Shown here: piece after piece, positions 33,461 through 43,271 of the stretch
How positions within the stretch are numbered: position 1 is the stretch's first letter
How the letters are laid out: each line of letters begins with the position of its first letter
Assembly (NCBI RefSeq): GCF_001457415.1
Contig: NZ_LN881724.1
Location: 1,116,001-1,180,000 of the forward strand
DNA from: Gorillibacterium timonense
Lineage (GTDB): Bacteria > Bacillota > Bacilli > Paenibacillales > NBRC-103111
Reading direction: 5' to 3'
Length of the DNA stretch: 64,000 nucleotides
Position numbers and translations under genes: made by a program
Notes under the pieces: model-generated
The model's input: the letters and a program-made list of their open reading frames with translations, nothing else
What the model was told of the DNA's origin: nothing
Databases searched by the model: none

Positions 33461-34096
33461 ATGGATAGCGATAATGGCGTCTGGTATGCGGAATCTCTCT
33501 ATCCGCCGGACGAGCAGCTGCAGAGGGTATTGAATTCGATAAGAGAGAGTGGAATGCCGGAGATTTCGGTATCTCCCGGGTACGGACGGCTGCTCACACT
33601 TCTTGTCCAAATGACGGGAGCACGTTCCGTACTTGAAATCGGAGCGCTCGGCGGGTATAGCGGCATTTGTCTCGCGAGAGGACTAACGGGAGAGGGAAGG
33701 CTGCTCTCCCTTGAGTTAAGAGAGGATTATGCGGGGCTTGCACGGGAAAATCTGCAACAGGCGGGCTTCGCAGATCGCGCGGAAGTGCGCGTAGGAGACG
33801 CTTTGAAGAGCCTGGATTCGCTCTTGGAGGCGGGTGAACGCTTTGATTTCTTCTTCATCGATGCGGACAAGGTCCACGCTCCAGAGTATTTGGAGAGGGC
33901 GCTCCTGTTGGCGAAGCCCGGAACGATCATCGTCGGAGACAATGCGTTCTATCACGGCAAGGCCTACAATCCAGAGAACAACGGGCCGGGCGCGATCGGC
34001 ATCCGCCGCTTTAACGAGAGGATGGCATCGGATCCCCGTCTGGAGAGCACGCTCCTGCCCGCCTATGATGGAATGACAATCGCGCGCGTCAAGTAG
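33461..34096 (+). CDS. SAM-dependent O-methyltransferase (family 3)
   Basis: A 211-residue class I methyltransferase of the catechol/caffeoyl-CoA O-methyltransferase type: ARSVLEIGALGGYSGICLA (SAM loop, about 54-72), LLSLELREDYAGLARENL (acidic ribose-binding Glu), FDFFFIDADKVHAPEYLE (metal-binding Asp pair) and GTIIVGDNAFYHG with the third metal ligand region. It transfers methyl from SAM to a hydroxyl, usually of a catechol-like or tRNA uridine substrate (TrmR is a homologue); which one is not decidable. AAGGAAAGGATG lies upstream. Confidence 0.88.
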   Translation: MDSDNGVWYAESLYPPDEQLQRVLNSIRESGMPEISVSPGYGRLLTLLVQMTGARSVLEIGALGGYSGICLARGLTGEGRLLSLELREDYAGLARENLQQAGFADRAEVRVGDALKSLDSLLEAGERFDFFFIDADKVHAPEYLERALLLAKPGTIIVGDNAFYHGKAYNPENNGPGAIGIRRFNERMASDPRLESTLLPAYDGMTIARVK

Positions 34097-34165
34097 TAAG
34101 CGACTTGTGTGTTCAGAACCACCGATTGCCAGAGACATGCGCAATCGGGAGCGAATGGAAAGGGA

Positions 34166-34207
34166 GACGCCTCCATCCCCACCTAGCGGGATTGGAGGCG
34201 TCTTCTT
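34166..34207. terminator. Terminator between O-methyltransferase and chemoreceptor genes
   Basis: GACGCCTCC (34166-34174) pairs with GGAGGCGTC (34194-34202), extended by ATCCC/GGGAT with one bulge, followed by TTCTTCT. The two genes converge here. Confidence 0.75.
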
Positions 34208-34235
34208 CTGTTCGCTATTGGTAGACCGATCTCGC

Positions 34236-36248
34236 TTATTCGATCGCCTGAGCTGGCTGCATGGCGGCGGATGTCACGGCGGGAGCAGCGTCGGTGGTAG
34301 AATCGGCTTCGGCGGCTGGGCCAATCTCCTGGACCTTAAAGCGCGATATCACGCTCTGCAGGTTATGCGACAATTGGGCAAGCTCCTGCGAATTCGCGGC
34401 AATCTCCTCCATGTCGGCAAGCTGAGCAGCAGAAATCTCAAGAAGTTGATGGTTCTCTGCGACGGAAGCAACAGACGTTTTTGCCAGACGGGTCATGGAA
34501 TGAACGATTTCCCCGGAGCTTGCGGCAAGCTGTTCCACGGCGGCCGATACATCCTGTACCTGACCGGATACCCCGCTGATCGATTCGCTGATTTTGCGGA
34601 ACGCGGAGCCCGCTTGACTTAACTGCTCCGATCCGGTCTGGACCTCAAGGGTGCTCGCCCTCATGGATTTCAGAGCGCTGTCGGTATCAGAGCGGATGCC
34701 TTGTACCACTTGAATGACATGGCTAGCCGATTCGCCCGACTGCAGCGCGAGCTTCTTGACTTCCTGAGCGACGACGGTGAAGCCTTTCCCATGCTCGCCT
34801 GCCCGCGCCGCTTCGATCGAAGCATTCAAGGCGAGCAGATTGGTTTGAGCGGCGATTTCGGTGATGGTTCCGACGAATTGCTCGATCTGAGAAGAACGGA
34901 CGGCAAGACCATCCAACACAGTGGACAGGTTATGTATGGAATGGCCGATCGCTTCCATCTGCCGGATGGCCGTATGGATGACGACATTGCCGGATTCCGC
35001 AAGCTCCGAGGAATCCATTGATGCATTCGTCACTTCCTGTACATGATCGGCGATTTGCGAGATGCCGATGGACATCTCCTGAATGGTCAGCTCGTTGTTT
35101 CGGAGCTCTTTGACCTGACCTTCAGCTGACTCGGCAAAATGACGCAAGGACTCGCTGATCTGTCCGGTCGCTTTGCGGCTGTTCTCGGAGGTTGTCAGCA
35201 TCTCTTCACCCGACTCGGCGACAAGAGAAGCGGATTCGCGGATGTGCTTGACCATTTCAGCCAGATTGCCCAGCATCCGGTTGAAGTGGACGGACAGATC
35301 GCCGATCTCATCATTCGTGTTAATGGTCAGCCGCTTCGTGAGGTCGGCGTCTCCTTCAGCAATGTCCTTCAACTGTGCGGTCACCTGCTGGACTGGCTTT
35401 GCGATCCGCGAAGCCAGCACAAACGCAGTGATCGCGCCGAGCAGAATGGCGACGGCTGTGATGCCGAAGCTGATTCGCATCACCCAAGCGTCGTACATCG
35501 CAGAAGTTTGTTCACTGTCGCTGACGTCCTGCAAGAGCTTCATGCGGTAGTTGATGAGCGAGTTCAGCGAGGCATCGAGAGGATTGCTGCCGAAGGATTC
35601 GGCTGCCTTGTCCTTGTCACCTGCTTCATAAAGAGAAAACGCGGATTCATTGGCCTTCACGTAAGCCGCCCACCCGGTTTGAAAGGTCGTGAGCGCCTGC
35701 GTCGCCGCTTCATCGTCCTTGTCGGCAAGCATCGTCTTGACCTGCTCATCCACCTGCTGGGTGGCGAATTGATAGCGGGAGACCGGATCGTTTCCTTGCG
35801 GCTCCCCAGCCGCTCCTTCATCGTCTCCTTGAGGGACGGCGGGCGGAGCATCGCCGTTCGTTTTATCGGTGGAATTGTTGCCGTTGGGTGCGCCTGAAGA
35901 GTTTCCGGCTGAGGCACCTTCAGCGGTAGAGGGGGTTAAAGCTCCGGATGATTTATCATCCGCGGTGCTGGTCCCCGAAGGCTGTCCGGCTGCCGCTTCT
36001 CCGGCGGGAGCGCCTGTGAAGGCGGAGCTGTCCGCATCGAGAAGGTAGCGCGATGCTTGAGCATCGGTTGAGCGGGCGAGGTAGTTGAGCTTTTCAATGT
36101 TCGTCAGCGCATCCTTCTTGAGCATCGTCTCTTTGTTCAGGGCGGATGATTTCACCTGCAGATAAGTGCTGCCTGTAATGGCCAAGATGAACATCAGCAT
36201 AATGAGGGCAATACCGGTTAGCAATTTGGTACGAATGGATCGGGTCAT
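34236..36248 (-). CDS. Methyl-accepting chemotaxis protein with low-complexity insert
   Basis: A 670-residue chemoreceptor: cytosolic start, first membrane helix (about 10-30), an extracellular four-helix-bundle-like sensor (about 31-290), second membrane helix (about 258-282 by hydropathy), HAMP domain (about 283-335, [21 protein letters not shown]) and a signalling domain with the conserved hairpin tip [20 protein letters not shown]. Between helices 1 and 2 of the sensor is a Gly/Ser/Pro/Asn-rich acidic segment of about 75 residues (near residues 84-160), unusual for this fold. GGAGGC precedes the ATG at 36248. The ligand is unknown. Confidence 0.92.
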   Translation of the reverse strand: MTRSIRTKLLTGIALIMLMFILAITGSTYLQVKSSALNKETMLKKDALTNIEKLNYLARSTDAQASRYLLDADSSAFTGAPAGEAAAGQPSGTSTADDKSSGALTPSTAEGASAGNSSGAPNGNNSTDKTNGDAPPAVPQGDDEGAAGEPQGNDPVSRYQFATQQVDEQVKTMLADKDDEAATQALTTFQTGWAAYVKANESAFSLYEAGDKDKAAESFGSNPLDASLNSLINYRMKLLQDVSDSEQTSAMYDAWVMRISFGITAVAILLGAITAFVLASRIAKPVQQVTAQLKDIAEGDADLTKRLTINTNDEIGDLSVHFNRMLGNLAEMVKHIRESASLVAESGEEMLTTSENSRKATGQISESLRHFAESAEGQVKELRNNELTIQEMSIGISQIADHVQEVTNASMDSSELAESGNVVIHTAIRQMEAIGHSIHNLSTVLDGLAVRSSQIEQFVGTITEIAAQTNLLALNASIEAARAGEHGKGFTVVAQEVKKLALQSGESASHVIQVVQGIRSDTDSALKSMRASTLEVQTGSEQLSQAGSAFRKISESISGVSGQVQDVSAAVEQLAASSGEIVHSMTRLAKTSVASVAENHQLLEISAAQLADMEEIAANSQELAQLSHNLQSVISRFKVQEIGPAAEADSTTDAAPAVTSAAMQPAQAIE

Positions 36249-36373
36249 AAGCAAGCCTCCAAGTCGAGTATGATCGTCTTGAACCAGCATACTTCCTTAT
36301 ACCTAATCCCAGATGAAGAGAAGCTTAAAGGAATATGAAATTCGAACCGGGCCAATCCGCCTGGTTGGCTTCG

Positions 36374-37588
36374 TCAGGAAGCTTCTGATTGACGCGCTGG
36401 GCGGCGGTTGATCGATCTTCTCACCCAATACGCGTTCAGGAGGAGAAGGGCGGCTGAGACAAGGAAGACACCCTCGATACCGAAAAAGGGTGACAGCAGG
36501 CCGCCGGTGATGGGGCCGAGAACGTTGCCGAGGGCGATGGTGCTCGTATTGAGGCTGTAGGAGCGGCTTTCCATCCCGTCCGGAGTGAATTTGCGAATCA
36601 GGGAATACACCGAAGGCAGCAAGCCGCCCATGAATACTCCTTGTAAAAAGCGCATCGCAAACAGCTGCCAGACGGAGTTGACGAACGCTTGGGGAATAAA
36701 GGACATGGCTACTCCGAGCAGACAGATGTTGAGAACCCGTTCCGATCCGAAGCGGTCACCGAGCTTGCCGAGCACCGGCGAAACCATCATATTGGAAATC
36801 CCGTTGGCAGAATTCACCAGACCAGCGAAAAAGGCAAGGTTAGCGACATTCGGTCCGTGCAGCTCCTGGACGAACAACGGCAGCAGTTGAGAGGGGCCGA
36901 GCAGAGCGAATTGAAACAGGAAAGAAACGGTGAACAAAGCGGGGAGTTCTCTCACATGAGACAGCTCTCGAACGCTTTCTCGCAAGGTGGTCTTAGGCGC
37001 GGCGAGCGCCGCCTTCCGGTCGAAGCTTTCGTGGACGAGGAACGTGACGAGCAGGGAAGCCATCAGCAGCATTCCACCGGTCAGGAAAAAGATGCTGCGG
37101 AATCCGATGGAGTCAGCCAAGAGTCCGCCGATCAGTGGACCGAGGATGGTTCCGGCCACTCCGCCTGACTGGAGAATGCCCATCGCAAAGCCGACCTTGT
37201 TCTTGGGGGTATTGGCAGAGAGAAGGGTCACCGAGGCTGGATTGAAGCCGGATATGGTGCCGTTCAGAAGGCGCAGCGCCAAGAGCATCCAGGCGCTACC
37301 GGCAAAGCCCATGAGCGTCATGACGACAGCCATCCCATAGCCGGAGCGCATCAGCATCATTTTGCGGCCATACCGGTCGGCGAGTCCTCCCCATAAGGGT
37401 TGAAAGAGGAAGGAGGTAACAAAATTGGCGGAAAAAATGAGTCCAGACCAGATCGCCACCTGATGCGGATTATGCATGCCCATCTCCTGAAGATAGAGGG
37501 GGAGAAAGGGAGTGATCATTGTGGTTCCCGCCATAACAAAAAACTGGCCGATCCATAGGACCACCAGGTTGATCTTCCATCGTTCCAT
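36374..37588 (-). CDS. MFS drug-efflux-type transporter
   Basis: A 404-residue permease with twelve membrane helices, similar in layout to MdtG/YitG-type multidrug exporters: GQFFVMAGTTMITPFLPLYL (helix 1), WGGLADRYGRKMMLMR (loop 2-3 motif A, about 64-79), GVAGTILGPLIGGLLAD (motif C, antiporter signature). The ATG at 37588 has AAAGGGGCG 11 bases before it; an in-frame ATG at 37648 has no ribosome site. The substrate is unknown. Confidence 0.88.
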   Translation of the reverse strand: MERWKINLVVLWIGQFFVMAGTTMITPFLPLYLQEMGMHNPHQVAIWSGLIFSANFVTSFLFQPLWGGLADRYGRKMMLMRSGYGMAVVMTLMGFAGSAWMLLALRLLNGTISGFNPASVTLLSANTPKNKVGFAMGILQSGGVAGTILGPLIGGLLADSIGFRSIFFLTGGMLLMASLLVTFLVHESFDRKAALAAPKTTLRESVRELSHVRELPALFTVSFLFQFALLGPSQLLPLFVQELHGPNVANLAFFAGLVNSANGISNMMVSPVLGKLGDRFGSERVLNICLLGVAMSFIPQAFVNSVWQLFAMRFLQGVFMGGLLPSVYSLIRKFTPDGMESRSYSLNTSTIALGNVLGPITGGLLSPFFGIEGVFLVSAALLLLNAYWVRRSINRRPARQSEAS

Positions 37589-37715
37589 CGTTGTCGGCGC
37601 CCCTTTGTAGGTGTAGTTCGTGTAGTGGTCGCCATGCGGCCAATCCATCCAGAAGATTGCGGATCATGGTGCATGGTTTTACTTTACCTCAATCGGATGG
37701 GATTTTCCACAAAGC

Positions 37716-37745
37716 GGACTTTTTCCGGAATTTCTTTGTTATAAT
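37716..37745 (+). promoter_or_regulatory. Promoter of the capA-like gene
   Basis: -10 TATAAT at 37740-37745 with a weak -35 GGACTT (37716-37721) at 18 bases. The ATG follows at 37787. Confidence 0.55.
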
Positions 37746-37786
37746 AGACGAGTCTATTTTCTTGTATTCGAAAAGGAGTAAACCCG

Positions 37787-39151
37787 ATGAACGCGAATCG
37801 TCCGAGCCGCGCCGCCGCAAACCGAAAGAAACGGCGTCGCAGGCAAGCTGGTCAGCTATTCCTGGCCGCAGCCGTCGTCCTGATCGTATGGGGCGGCTAC
37901 GGGTATTGGAACCAGAGCCACGGCAGCAAGTCCGCCGAACCCGGAGTGACTCCTCTGGCAAGCGCCTCTCCGGTACCATCGATGGTGACGTCTTCTCCCG
38001 ACACGCTTCCATCTGCAATCGCTTCTCCTACATCATCCGAACTCATTGTCACACCGGAACCTTCCGTTTCGTCTTCTTCCCCGGAAGCGGAGCCTGCTGA
38101 GACGGCGGCATCGGCCGTGCCGTCCTCAAATCCCGCCCAAACGGATGGAACCCAAGTCAACGCGGCTTCGCCCATCCCATATGAGCCCGGCGTGTTTACG
38201 GATCCGCAGCGCGTACAGTTGAGCTTCGTCGGAGATGTGCTGCTCGGCAGCAAGGTGGATACGCTGTTAACCAAAAACGGGTATGACTATCCCTATCGGA
38301 ACATGTTTCCTTACCTGCAAAGACCCGACTTAACGGTGGCCGATCTGGAGACGCCCGTTACGAACGGAGGCGGGACTAAGCAAACGAAGGAATACGTCTA
38401 CACCAGCTCTCCGAAGGCACTGCCTGCATTCAAGGAGGCCGGGTTCGATCTCGTCAACTTGGCCAATAACCATGTGATGGATTATGGGGTGGACGGCTTG
38501 CTTGAAACCTTCGACCATCTGAACGACAACGGAATTCCATATGTCGGCGCAGGGCGCAACGCGAAGGAAGCCTTCGAGCCGGTTTTTGTGGAGAAGAAGG
38601 GCATCAAGATCGCCTTTCTCGGCTTCAGCCGCGTCGTCCCGGATCAATCGTGGAAGGCAGGCGCATCGAGCCCAGGCGTAGCCGACACCTACAATTACAC
38701 CTTGCCGGTTGAGGCGATCCGCAAGGCCAAAGAACGAGCGGATCTCGTCGTGGTGATCGCGCATTGGGGAGTGGAGAGACAGGATACGCCTGAGCCCTAT
38801 CAAAAGGATTTGGCCCACCGCTTCATCGATGCGGGGGCGGATCTCATCGTAGCGAGCCATCCCCACGTTCTGCAAGGCTTCGAGACCTATAAGGGCAAGT
38901 GGATTGCTTACAGCTTGGGCAATTTCATCTTTACCACCAATTCGGTGGTGAAGACTTGGGACAGCATGGTTCTCGAGGCTTCCTGCACGCAAGAAGGAGA
39001 TTGCGCGCTCAATGCCGTTCCCGTGCTGACCAAGGCGGCTCAACCAGCCGTCATGCTGCCCGATGCCGCGCTTGCGCTTTACCGGAGGCTGAATCTGGTA
39101 TCGTTTGGCGCTCGCATTCTGGATAGTGGAAATATCGTCCCTATTCGCTGA
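37787..39151 (+). CDS. CapA-family (PGA-synthesis-like) membrane protein
   Basis: A 454-residue protein: basic N-terminus (RKKRRRRQAGQ), one membrane helix (about 24-40), a Ser/Pro/Thr/Ala-rich extracellular linker (about 45-120) and a CapA calcineurin-like domain (about 138-400) with SFVGDVLLGSKVD, VADLETPVTN, NLANNHVMDYG, VVIAHWGVERQ, VASHPHVLQG and YSLGNFIF. CapA/PgsA proteins take part in poly-gamma-glutamate export or capsule assembly; no PgsBC genes are here, so the role may be in another wall polymer. AAAAGGAG precedes the ATG. The FAH gene follows after 22 bases. Confidence 0.88.
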   Translation: MNANRPSRAAANRKKRRRRQAGQLFLAAAVVLIVWGGYGYWNQSHGSKSAEPGVTPLASASPVPSMVTSSPDTLPSAIASPTSSELIVTPEPSVSSSSPEAEPAETAASAVPSSNPAQTDGTQVNAASPIPYEPGVFTDPQRVQLSFVGDVLLGSKVDTLLTKNGYDYPYRNMFPYLQRPDLTVADLETPVTNGGGTKQTKEYVYTSSPKALPAFKEAGFDLVNLANNHVMDYGVDGLLETFDHLNDNGIPYVGAGRNAKEAFEPVFVEKKGIKIAFLGFSRVVPDQSWKAGASSPGVADTYNYTLPVEAIRKAKERADLVVVIAHWGVERQDTPEPYQKDLAHRFIDAGADLIVASHPHVLQGFETYKGKWIAYSLGNFIFTTNSVVKTWDSMVLEASCTQEGDCALNAVPVLTKAAQPAVMLPDAALALYRRLNLVSFGARILDSGNIVPIR

Positions 39152-39173
39152 CAACAAGGAAGGATGTGCTTCT

Positions 39174-39839
39174 ATGGAGAATGGATTCGATCAGAGTATC
39201 CAAAACCTGTACTGTGTAGGCCGGAATTACCGGCTTCATGCGGAAGAGCTTGGCAACGCCGTACCGACGGAACCGATGCTGTTCTTGAAGCCTTCTCATG
39301 CGGTCATCCCGGCGGATGGCCGGGTTATCGAGCTTCCCGGTGACCGGGGAGAGCTTCATTATGAGGCGGAGGTCGTTCTGCGCATAGGCCGCCGATTTGA
39401 ACGGGGAATGTCGGTGGATGAGCTGGCCGACGGCTTCGCGCTCGGCATCGACTTCACCCTGAGGGACGTTCAGTCCACGCTAAAGGCGAAAGGGCAGCCG
39501 TGGCTGCCGGCCAAAGGATTCCTCCGTTCCGCTCCGATCGGTGTATTTCGGCCTTTTCCTGGAGCGGAGGCAGCTGCGGACATTCCCTTTTCGCTGGAGA
39601 AAAACGGCCATATCGTTCAGAGCGGGCAGATTCGCGACATGATCTTTTCCCTTCAGCAAATCGTGGATTTCACAGGAGAGCGGTACGGGCTTGGACCGGG
39701 AGACCTGATCTTCACGGGAACGCCGGCTGGTGTGGGAAAAGCGGACGAGGGTGACCGTTTCGAGCTCAAGTGGAACGGGGAGATTGCTGGAAGCTTTGTC
39801 GTCCGCCTTACGCATGCAAGCGAGGACAGTCGGGCATGA
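39174..39839 (+). CDS. Fumarylacetoacetate hydrolase (FAH) family protein
   Basis: A 221-residue member of the FAHD1/YisK-like group: LYCVGRNYRLHAEEL, MLFLKPSHAV, LHYEAEVVLRIG (metal-binding Glu residues), ALGIDFTLRDVQ (metal-binding Asp) and DLIFTGTPAGVG. Such enzymes hydrolyse or decarboxylate acylpyruvates or oxaloacetate. GGAAGGATG lies before the ATG at 39174. It is coupled to the DUF92 gene by ATGA. The natural substrate is unknown. Confidence 0.88.
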   Translation: MENGFDQSIQNLYCVGRNYRLHAEELGNAVPTEPMLFLKPSHAVIPADGRVIELPGDRGELHYEAEVVLRIGRRFERGMSVDELADGFALGIDFTLRDVQSTLKAKGQPWLPAKGFLRSAPIGVFRPFPGAEAAADIPFSLEKNGHIVQSGQIRDMIFSLQQIVDFTGERYGLGPGDLIFTGTPAGVGKADEGDRFELKWNGEIAGSFVVRLTHASEDSRA

Positions 39840-40747
39840 TCGCCTTGCAGGAGTGGGTCTTCGCTTCTCCAATCCGGGATACTTGGCTCTATGAGCTGCT
39901 CGTGCCTGGCCGGACGGGTCTTCTGCCGTGGCTAATCGGTATCGCTGGCGGCTTATTCATTGGCATTGCGGCTTATCGCAAGCGGGCGCTAACGGGGTCG
40001 GGAGCAGCGGCGGCAGCCGTTCTCGGGGCACTGCTTTACGCAGTCGGCTCTTTGGTATGGTTTGCGGCGCTCATCGCCTTCTTCGCGTCGTCGACGACGT
40101 TCTCCTTATGGAAGAAGCACTTGCGCAAGGCTGCGGAAGAAAGCTATGAGAAGAACGGTACCCGCGACGCTTGGCAGGTAGCCGCAAATGGTCTGCCAGG
40201 GTCCGTCCTATGCGTCCTGTACAGCATTTGGCCCCATCCGATCCTTCTGGCCGGATTTCTCGGCGTCATGGCGGCGGTCAACGCCGATACATGGGCGACG
40301 GAGATCGGCGGCCTCAGCCGCCGCGGGCCGCGCTTCATCCTGACCGGAAAGCCCGTTCCGGCTGGAACGTCGGGAGGCATCACCGCGCTCGGCTCGGCTG
40401 CGAGCGCAGCCGGAGCGCTCTTTATCGGCGGTTGCGCCGCTGTCTGCTTGTATCTGGTCCCAGAATCGGGTATGCGGACCGAAGCGGTCGAACTCGTCGG
40501 GCTAGCGGCTGCCGCTTTTGCAGGAGGGCTTGTCGGGTCTTTCACCGATTCTCTGCTTGGGGCGACTGTGCAGCGTATGTACCGCTGCACAGTCTGCGGC
40601 CGATCCGTGGAACGCATAACGCATTGCAACCAGCCCGCGGTATTGGCTAGGGGCATTGTTTGGATGAACAACGATGCCGTGAATATCATCAGCTCCATGG
40701 TCGGCGGCGCGGTCGCGGCCCTGGTTGGTTTCCTTTTGCTTCCCTAA
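39836..40747 (+). CDS. DUF92-family membrane protein
   Basis: A 303-residue protein with six or seven membrane helices and DUF92 hallmarks: GIAAYRKRALTGSGAAAAAVLG, FASSTTFSLWKK, VNADTWATEIGGLSRRGPRFILTGKPVPAGTSGG (split here for clarity: NADTWATE and PAGTSGGI) and GGLVGSFTDSLLGATVQ, followed by a CTVCGRSVERITHC pair of Cys-x2-Cys type. Plant VTE6, a phytyl-phosphate kinase, belongs to this family, so a role as isoprenoid-phosphate kinase is possible. Start ATG overlaps the FAH stop (ATGA). Confidence 0.85.
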   Translation: MIALQEWVFASPIRDTWLYELLVPGRTGLLPWLIGIAGGLFIGIAAYRKRALTGSGAAAAAVLGALLYAVGSLVWFAALIAFFASSTTFSLWKKHLRKAAEESYEKNGTRDAWQVAANGLPGSVLCVLYSIWPHPILLAGFLGVMAAVNADTWATEIGGLSRRGPRFILTGKPVPAGTSGGITALGSAASAAGALFIGGCAAVCLYLVPESGMRTEAVELVGLAAAAFAGGLVGSFTDSLLGATVQRMYRCTVCGRSVERITHCNQPAVLARGIVWMNNDAVNIISSMVGGAVAALVGFLLLP

Positions 40748-40787
40748 CCAGAATCTTTGCACACCATGTGGAAAAGAGGCACCGATT

Positions 40788-41363
40788 ATGTACGAACATC
40801 ACAGTCATGAAGTCCCGCAGCCTGCACCTTCCAACAGCGTCCATCTTCGCCCGTTCAAGCGGGAGGATGCAGAGGAGTTGTTGAAGCTTCGAATCGCCAG
40901 CCGCACCCAATATGAAGCCTTTCAACCGGCTCGAGACGATTCTTATTACACCCTCTCTGCGCAAAGAGAAGAGATCGAGGAAGGACTGTTCGCAGAGGAG
41001 CGGGGAATGGATTATACCTTCGGCATCTTCCGTGGTCCGCAAGAAGAGCTGGTCGGCCGGATTCGGCTGTCCGCCGTTCACCGAGGTGTTTGGCTGAACG
41101 CGAACGTCGGTTATTTTGTCGGTACTCCTTATGCGGGGCAGGGCTATGCTACGGAAGCAGTCCGGCTAGCGGCTGCCTTCGCGTTCCGGGAGGCAGGCCT
41201 TCACCGGCTGCAAGCGGCAGTTATGCCTTGGAATGCCGCGTCCCTGCGCGTCATGGAGAAGGCCGGTTTCCGTCGCGAGGGGCTGGCGGTACGGTATCTG
41301 AACATCAATGGGGTATGGGAGGACCATGTCCTCTTCGCCATGACAGCGGAAGAATACCAGTGA
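40788..41363 (+). CDS. GNAT acetyltransferase, RimJ/RimL type
   Basis: A 191-residue N-acetyltransferase with YFVGTPYAGQGYATEAVRLA (acetyl-CoA pyrophosphate loop, about 117-136) and NAASLRVMEKAGFRREGL (motif B). This group acetylates N-termini of ribosomal proteins or amino groups of small molecules; the target is unknown. The start at 40788 has GAAAAGAGGC before it. It is the fourth gene of the CapA-FAH-DUF92 run, 40 bases after DUF92. Confidence 0.88.
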   Translation: MYEHHSHEVPQPAPSNSVHLRPFKREDAEELLKLRIASRTQYEAFQPARDDSYYTLSAQREEIEEGLFAEERGMDYTFGIFRGPQEELVGRIRLSAVHRGVWLNANVGYFVGTPYAGQGYATEAVRLAAAFAFREAGLHRLQAAVMPWNAASLRVMEKAGFRREGLAVRYLNINGVWEDHVLFAMTAEEYQ

Positions 41364-41409
41364 CCGGGATAACCGGATTAACGGAAAGGTATTACCCATT
41401 CCAACAAAG

Positions 41410-41456
41410 AAGAGCTGCCCTCGCAGATTGGTTCTCTGCAGGAGGACAGCTCTTTT
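41410..41456. terminator. Bidirectional terminator between GNAT and pepF genes
   Basis: AAGAGCTG-C-CCTC (41410-41422) pairs with GAGG-A-CAGCTCTT (41442-41454), one mismatch, followed by TT on the plus strand and preceded by AAAG on the other. Confidence 0.75.
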
Positions 41457-41480
41457 GCATGTTCCGTTTGAACGGAGAAG

Positions 41481-43271
41481 TTATTTCGTGAGCTCTTCCA
41501 TTTGCTCGATCAGGGTCTTGAATACATCCATCGCTTGCTTGATCGGCTCCGGAGTAGACATGTCGACGCCGGCTTTCTTCAGAATGTTGATCGAATAGTC
41601 GCTGCCGCCGCTCTTCAGGAAGCCGAGGTACCGTTCGACTGCAGGGGCCCCTTCCTCCAGAATCTGCTTGGAGAAGCTGGTAGCGGCGGAGAAGCCCGTC
41701 GCGTATTTGTACACGTAGAAGCTGTTATAGAAGTGGGGAATCCGTGCCCATTCCATTTCGATGGCTTGATCCACCGTCATGTCATTGCCGTGATACAACT
41801 TGTTCAGATCGTAATAAATCTTGCTGAATTCTTGCGGGGTAAGGGATTCTCCCGCTTCGCTCTTCTCGTGAGTGATCTTCTCAAATTCCGCGAACATCGT
41901 TTGACGGAATACGGTCGTGCGGAACTGATCGGCGTAATAGGTAAGCAGGTACAACTTCGCCTTTGGATCATCCGTCTTCTTGAGCAGATAGTCCATCAGC
42001 AGAGCTTCGTTGGTGGTGGAAGCAACCTCCGCCAGGAAAATCGTATACTGTGCGTCCCGATAGTCTTGGCTCGTGTCCGACAGATACGAGTGCATGGCGT
42101 GGCCCATTTCGTGGGCGAGGGTGAACATGCTGTTCAGGTTATCGTTGTGGTTCAGCAGGACATAGGGGTGGGTGCCGAAGGCTCCCCAGCTGTAGGCGCC
42201 GCTGCGCTTGCCTTCATTCTCATAGATGTCGATCCAGCGATCTTGGAAGCCCTTGTTCAGAACGGTCAGATAATCGTCGCCAAGCGGCTTGAGCGCTTCT
42301 GCGACCATCTTCTGGGCTTCTTGATAAGTGATATCCCATTTGAATTCTTCAACAAGCGGAGCGAACAAGTCGTACATATGGAGCTGGTCCACCTTCAGCA
42401 GCTTGGCACGAAGCTTCATGTAGCGCTGCAAGAGGGGCAGGGACTCGTGAATGGTATCGATCAGGTTGGTGTATACCTCGGTCGGGATCTTGTCGCCGTA
42501 CAGGGACATTTCCAGAACGGACGGATATTTGCGTGCTTTGGCATAGAAGATGTTCTTCGTGATGTTGGCACCAAGGGTGGCCCCGAGCGTATTCTTCAGC
42601 TTGGCGTAGGTGTCATACATGGCGTCAAAGGCTGCTTTGCGCACCTCCTGGTTATCGCTTTCCAGGAACTGAATGTAGTTGCCGTGCGTAAGCTCGACCT
42701 CGTCTCCGTCCTCGTCCTTGATCTTCGGAAATTTCAGATCAGCGTTGTTGAGGAGGCTAAAGATTTTCCCGGGAGCTTGCGACACGTTTCCGACTTGGGC
42801 GATTAGCGCTTCCTGCTCCTTGGAGAGGACGTGAGGCTTTTGCCGGACCATCTCATCCAACGTATGCTTGAATTTGGCGAGTTCGGGGGCGCTGACGAGC
42901 GTTTGCAGCTGCTCCTCCGACAAAGCCAAAATCTCCGGGGTGATGAAGGACAGCGCTTCTCCGACTTCGACGCTCAGCTTCTGGGCTTTGTCCAAAAGCG
43001 CTTGAGGTCCGGGTTCGGCGGTGTCGCCATGATGCAGCATACTGGAGTAAACATAGAGTCGTTCGGTATGTAAGGAGATCTCGTCTTCCAGCTGGAAGCA
43101 TTCTTTTACAGCCGCAGGGGTGTTTAATTTGCCTTGATAAGGGGGTACCTTGCCAAGGAGAACCTTCACTTCTTGATATTCTTTGTCCCATGCAGCCTGA
43201 TCGGCCACCAGGTCCTCCAGCTTCCATGTGTTCTCTACCGCGACATCTTTGCGTTTCACCGTTTGTTTCAC
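41481..43271 (-). CDS. pepF: Oligoendopeptidase F, M3B metallopeptidase
   Basis: A 596-residue zinc peptidase when started at GTG 43271. The HEMGH motif (FTLAHEMGHAMHSYL) has its first His at residue 387, the same place as in lactococcal PepF. The enzyme cleaves 7-17-residue peptides, normally in the cytoplasm. The GTG follows AGGAGG at six bases, a perfect site. The same frame is open up to an ATG at 43409 that also has a strong site (GGAGGAGCACGCT); using it adds 46 residues beginning MLSYKTMLCSVLAVSLAVFSW, which looks like a signal peptide. TATGAT in an extended -10 (TGCTATGAT) near 43600 would give a leader of about 190 bases. Confidence 0.92.
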   Translation of the reverse strand: MKQTVKRKDVAVENTWKLEDLVADQAAWDKEYQEVKVLLGKVPPYQGKLNTPAAVKECFQLEDEISLHTERLYVYSSMLHHGDTAEPGPQALLDKAQKLSVEVGEALSFITPEILALSEEQLQTLVSAPELAKFKHTLDEMVRQKPHVLSKEQEALIAQVGNVSQAPGKIFSLLNNADLKFPKIKDEDGDEVELTHGNYIQFLESDNQEVRKAAFDAMYDTYAKLKNTLGATLGANITKNIFYAKARKYPSVLEMSLYGDKIPTEVYTNLIDTIHESLPLLQRYMKLRAKLLKVDQLHMYDLFAPLVEEFKWDITYQEAQKMVAEALKPLGDDYLTVLNKGFQDRWIDIYENEGKRSGAYSWGAFGTHPYVLLNHNDNLNSMFTLAHEMGHAMHSYLSDTSQDYRDAQYTIFLAEVASTTNEALLMDYLLKKTDDPKAKLYLLTYYADQFRTTVFRQTMFAEFEKITHEKSEAGESLTPQEFSKIYYDLNKLYHGNDMTVDQAIEMEWARIPHFYNSFYVYKYATGFSAATSFSKQILEEGAPAVERYLGFLKSGGSDYSINILKKAGVDMSTPEPIKQAMDVFKTLIEQMEELTK

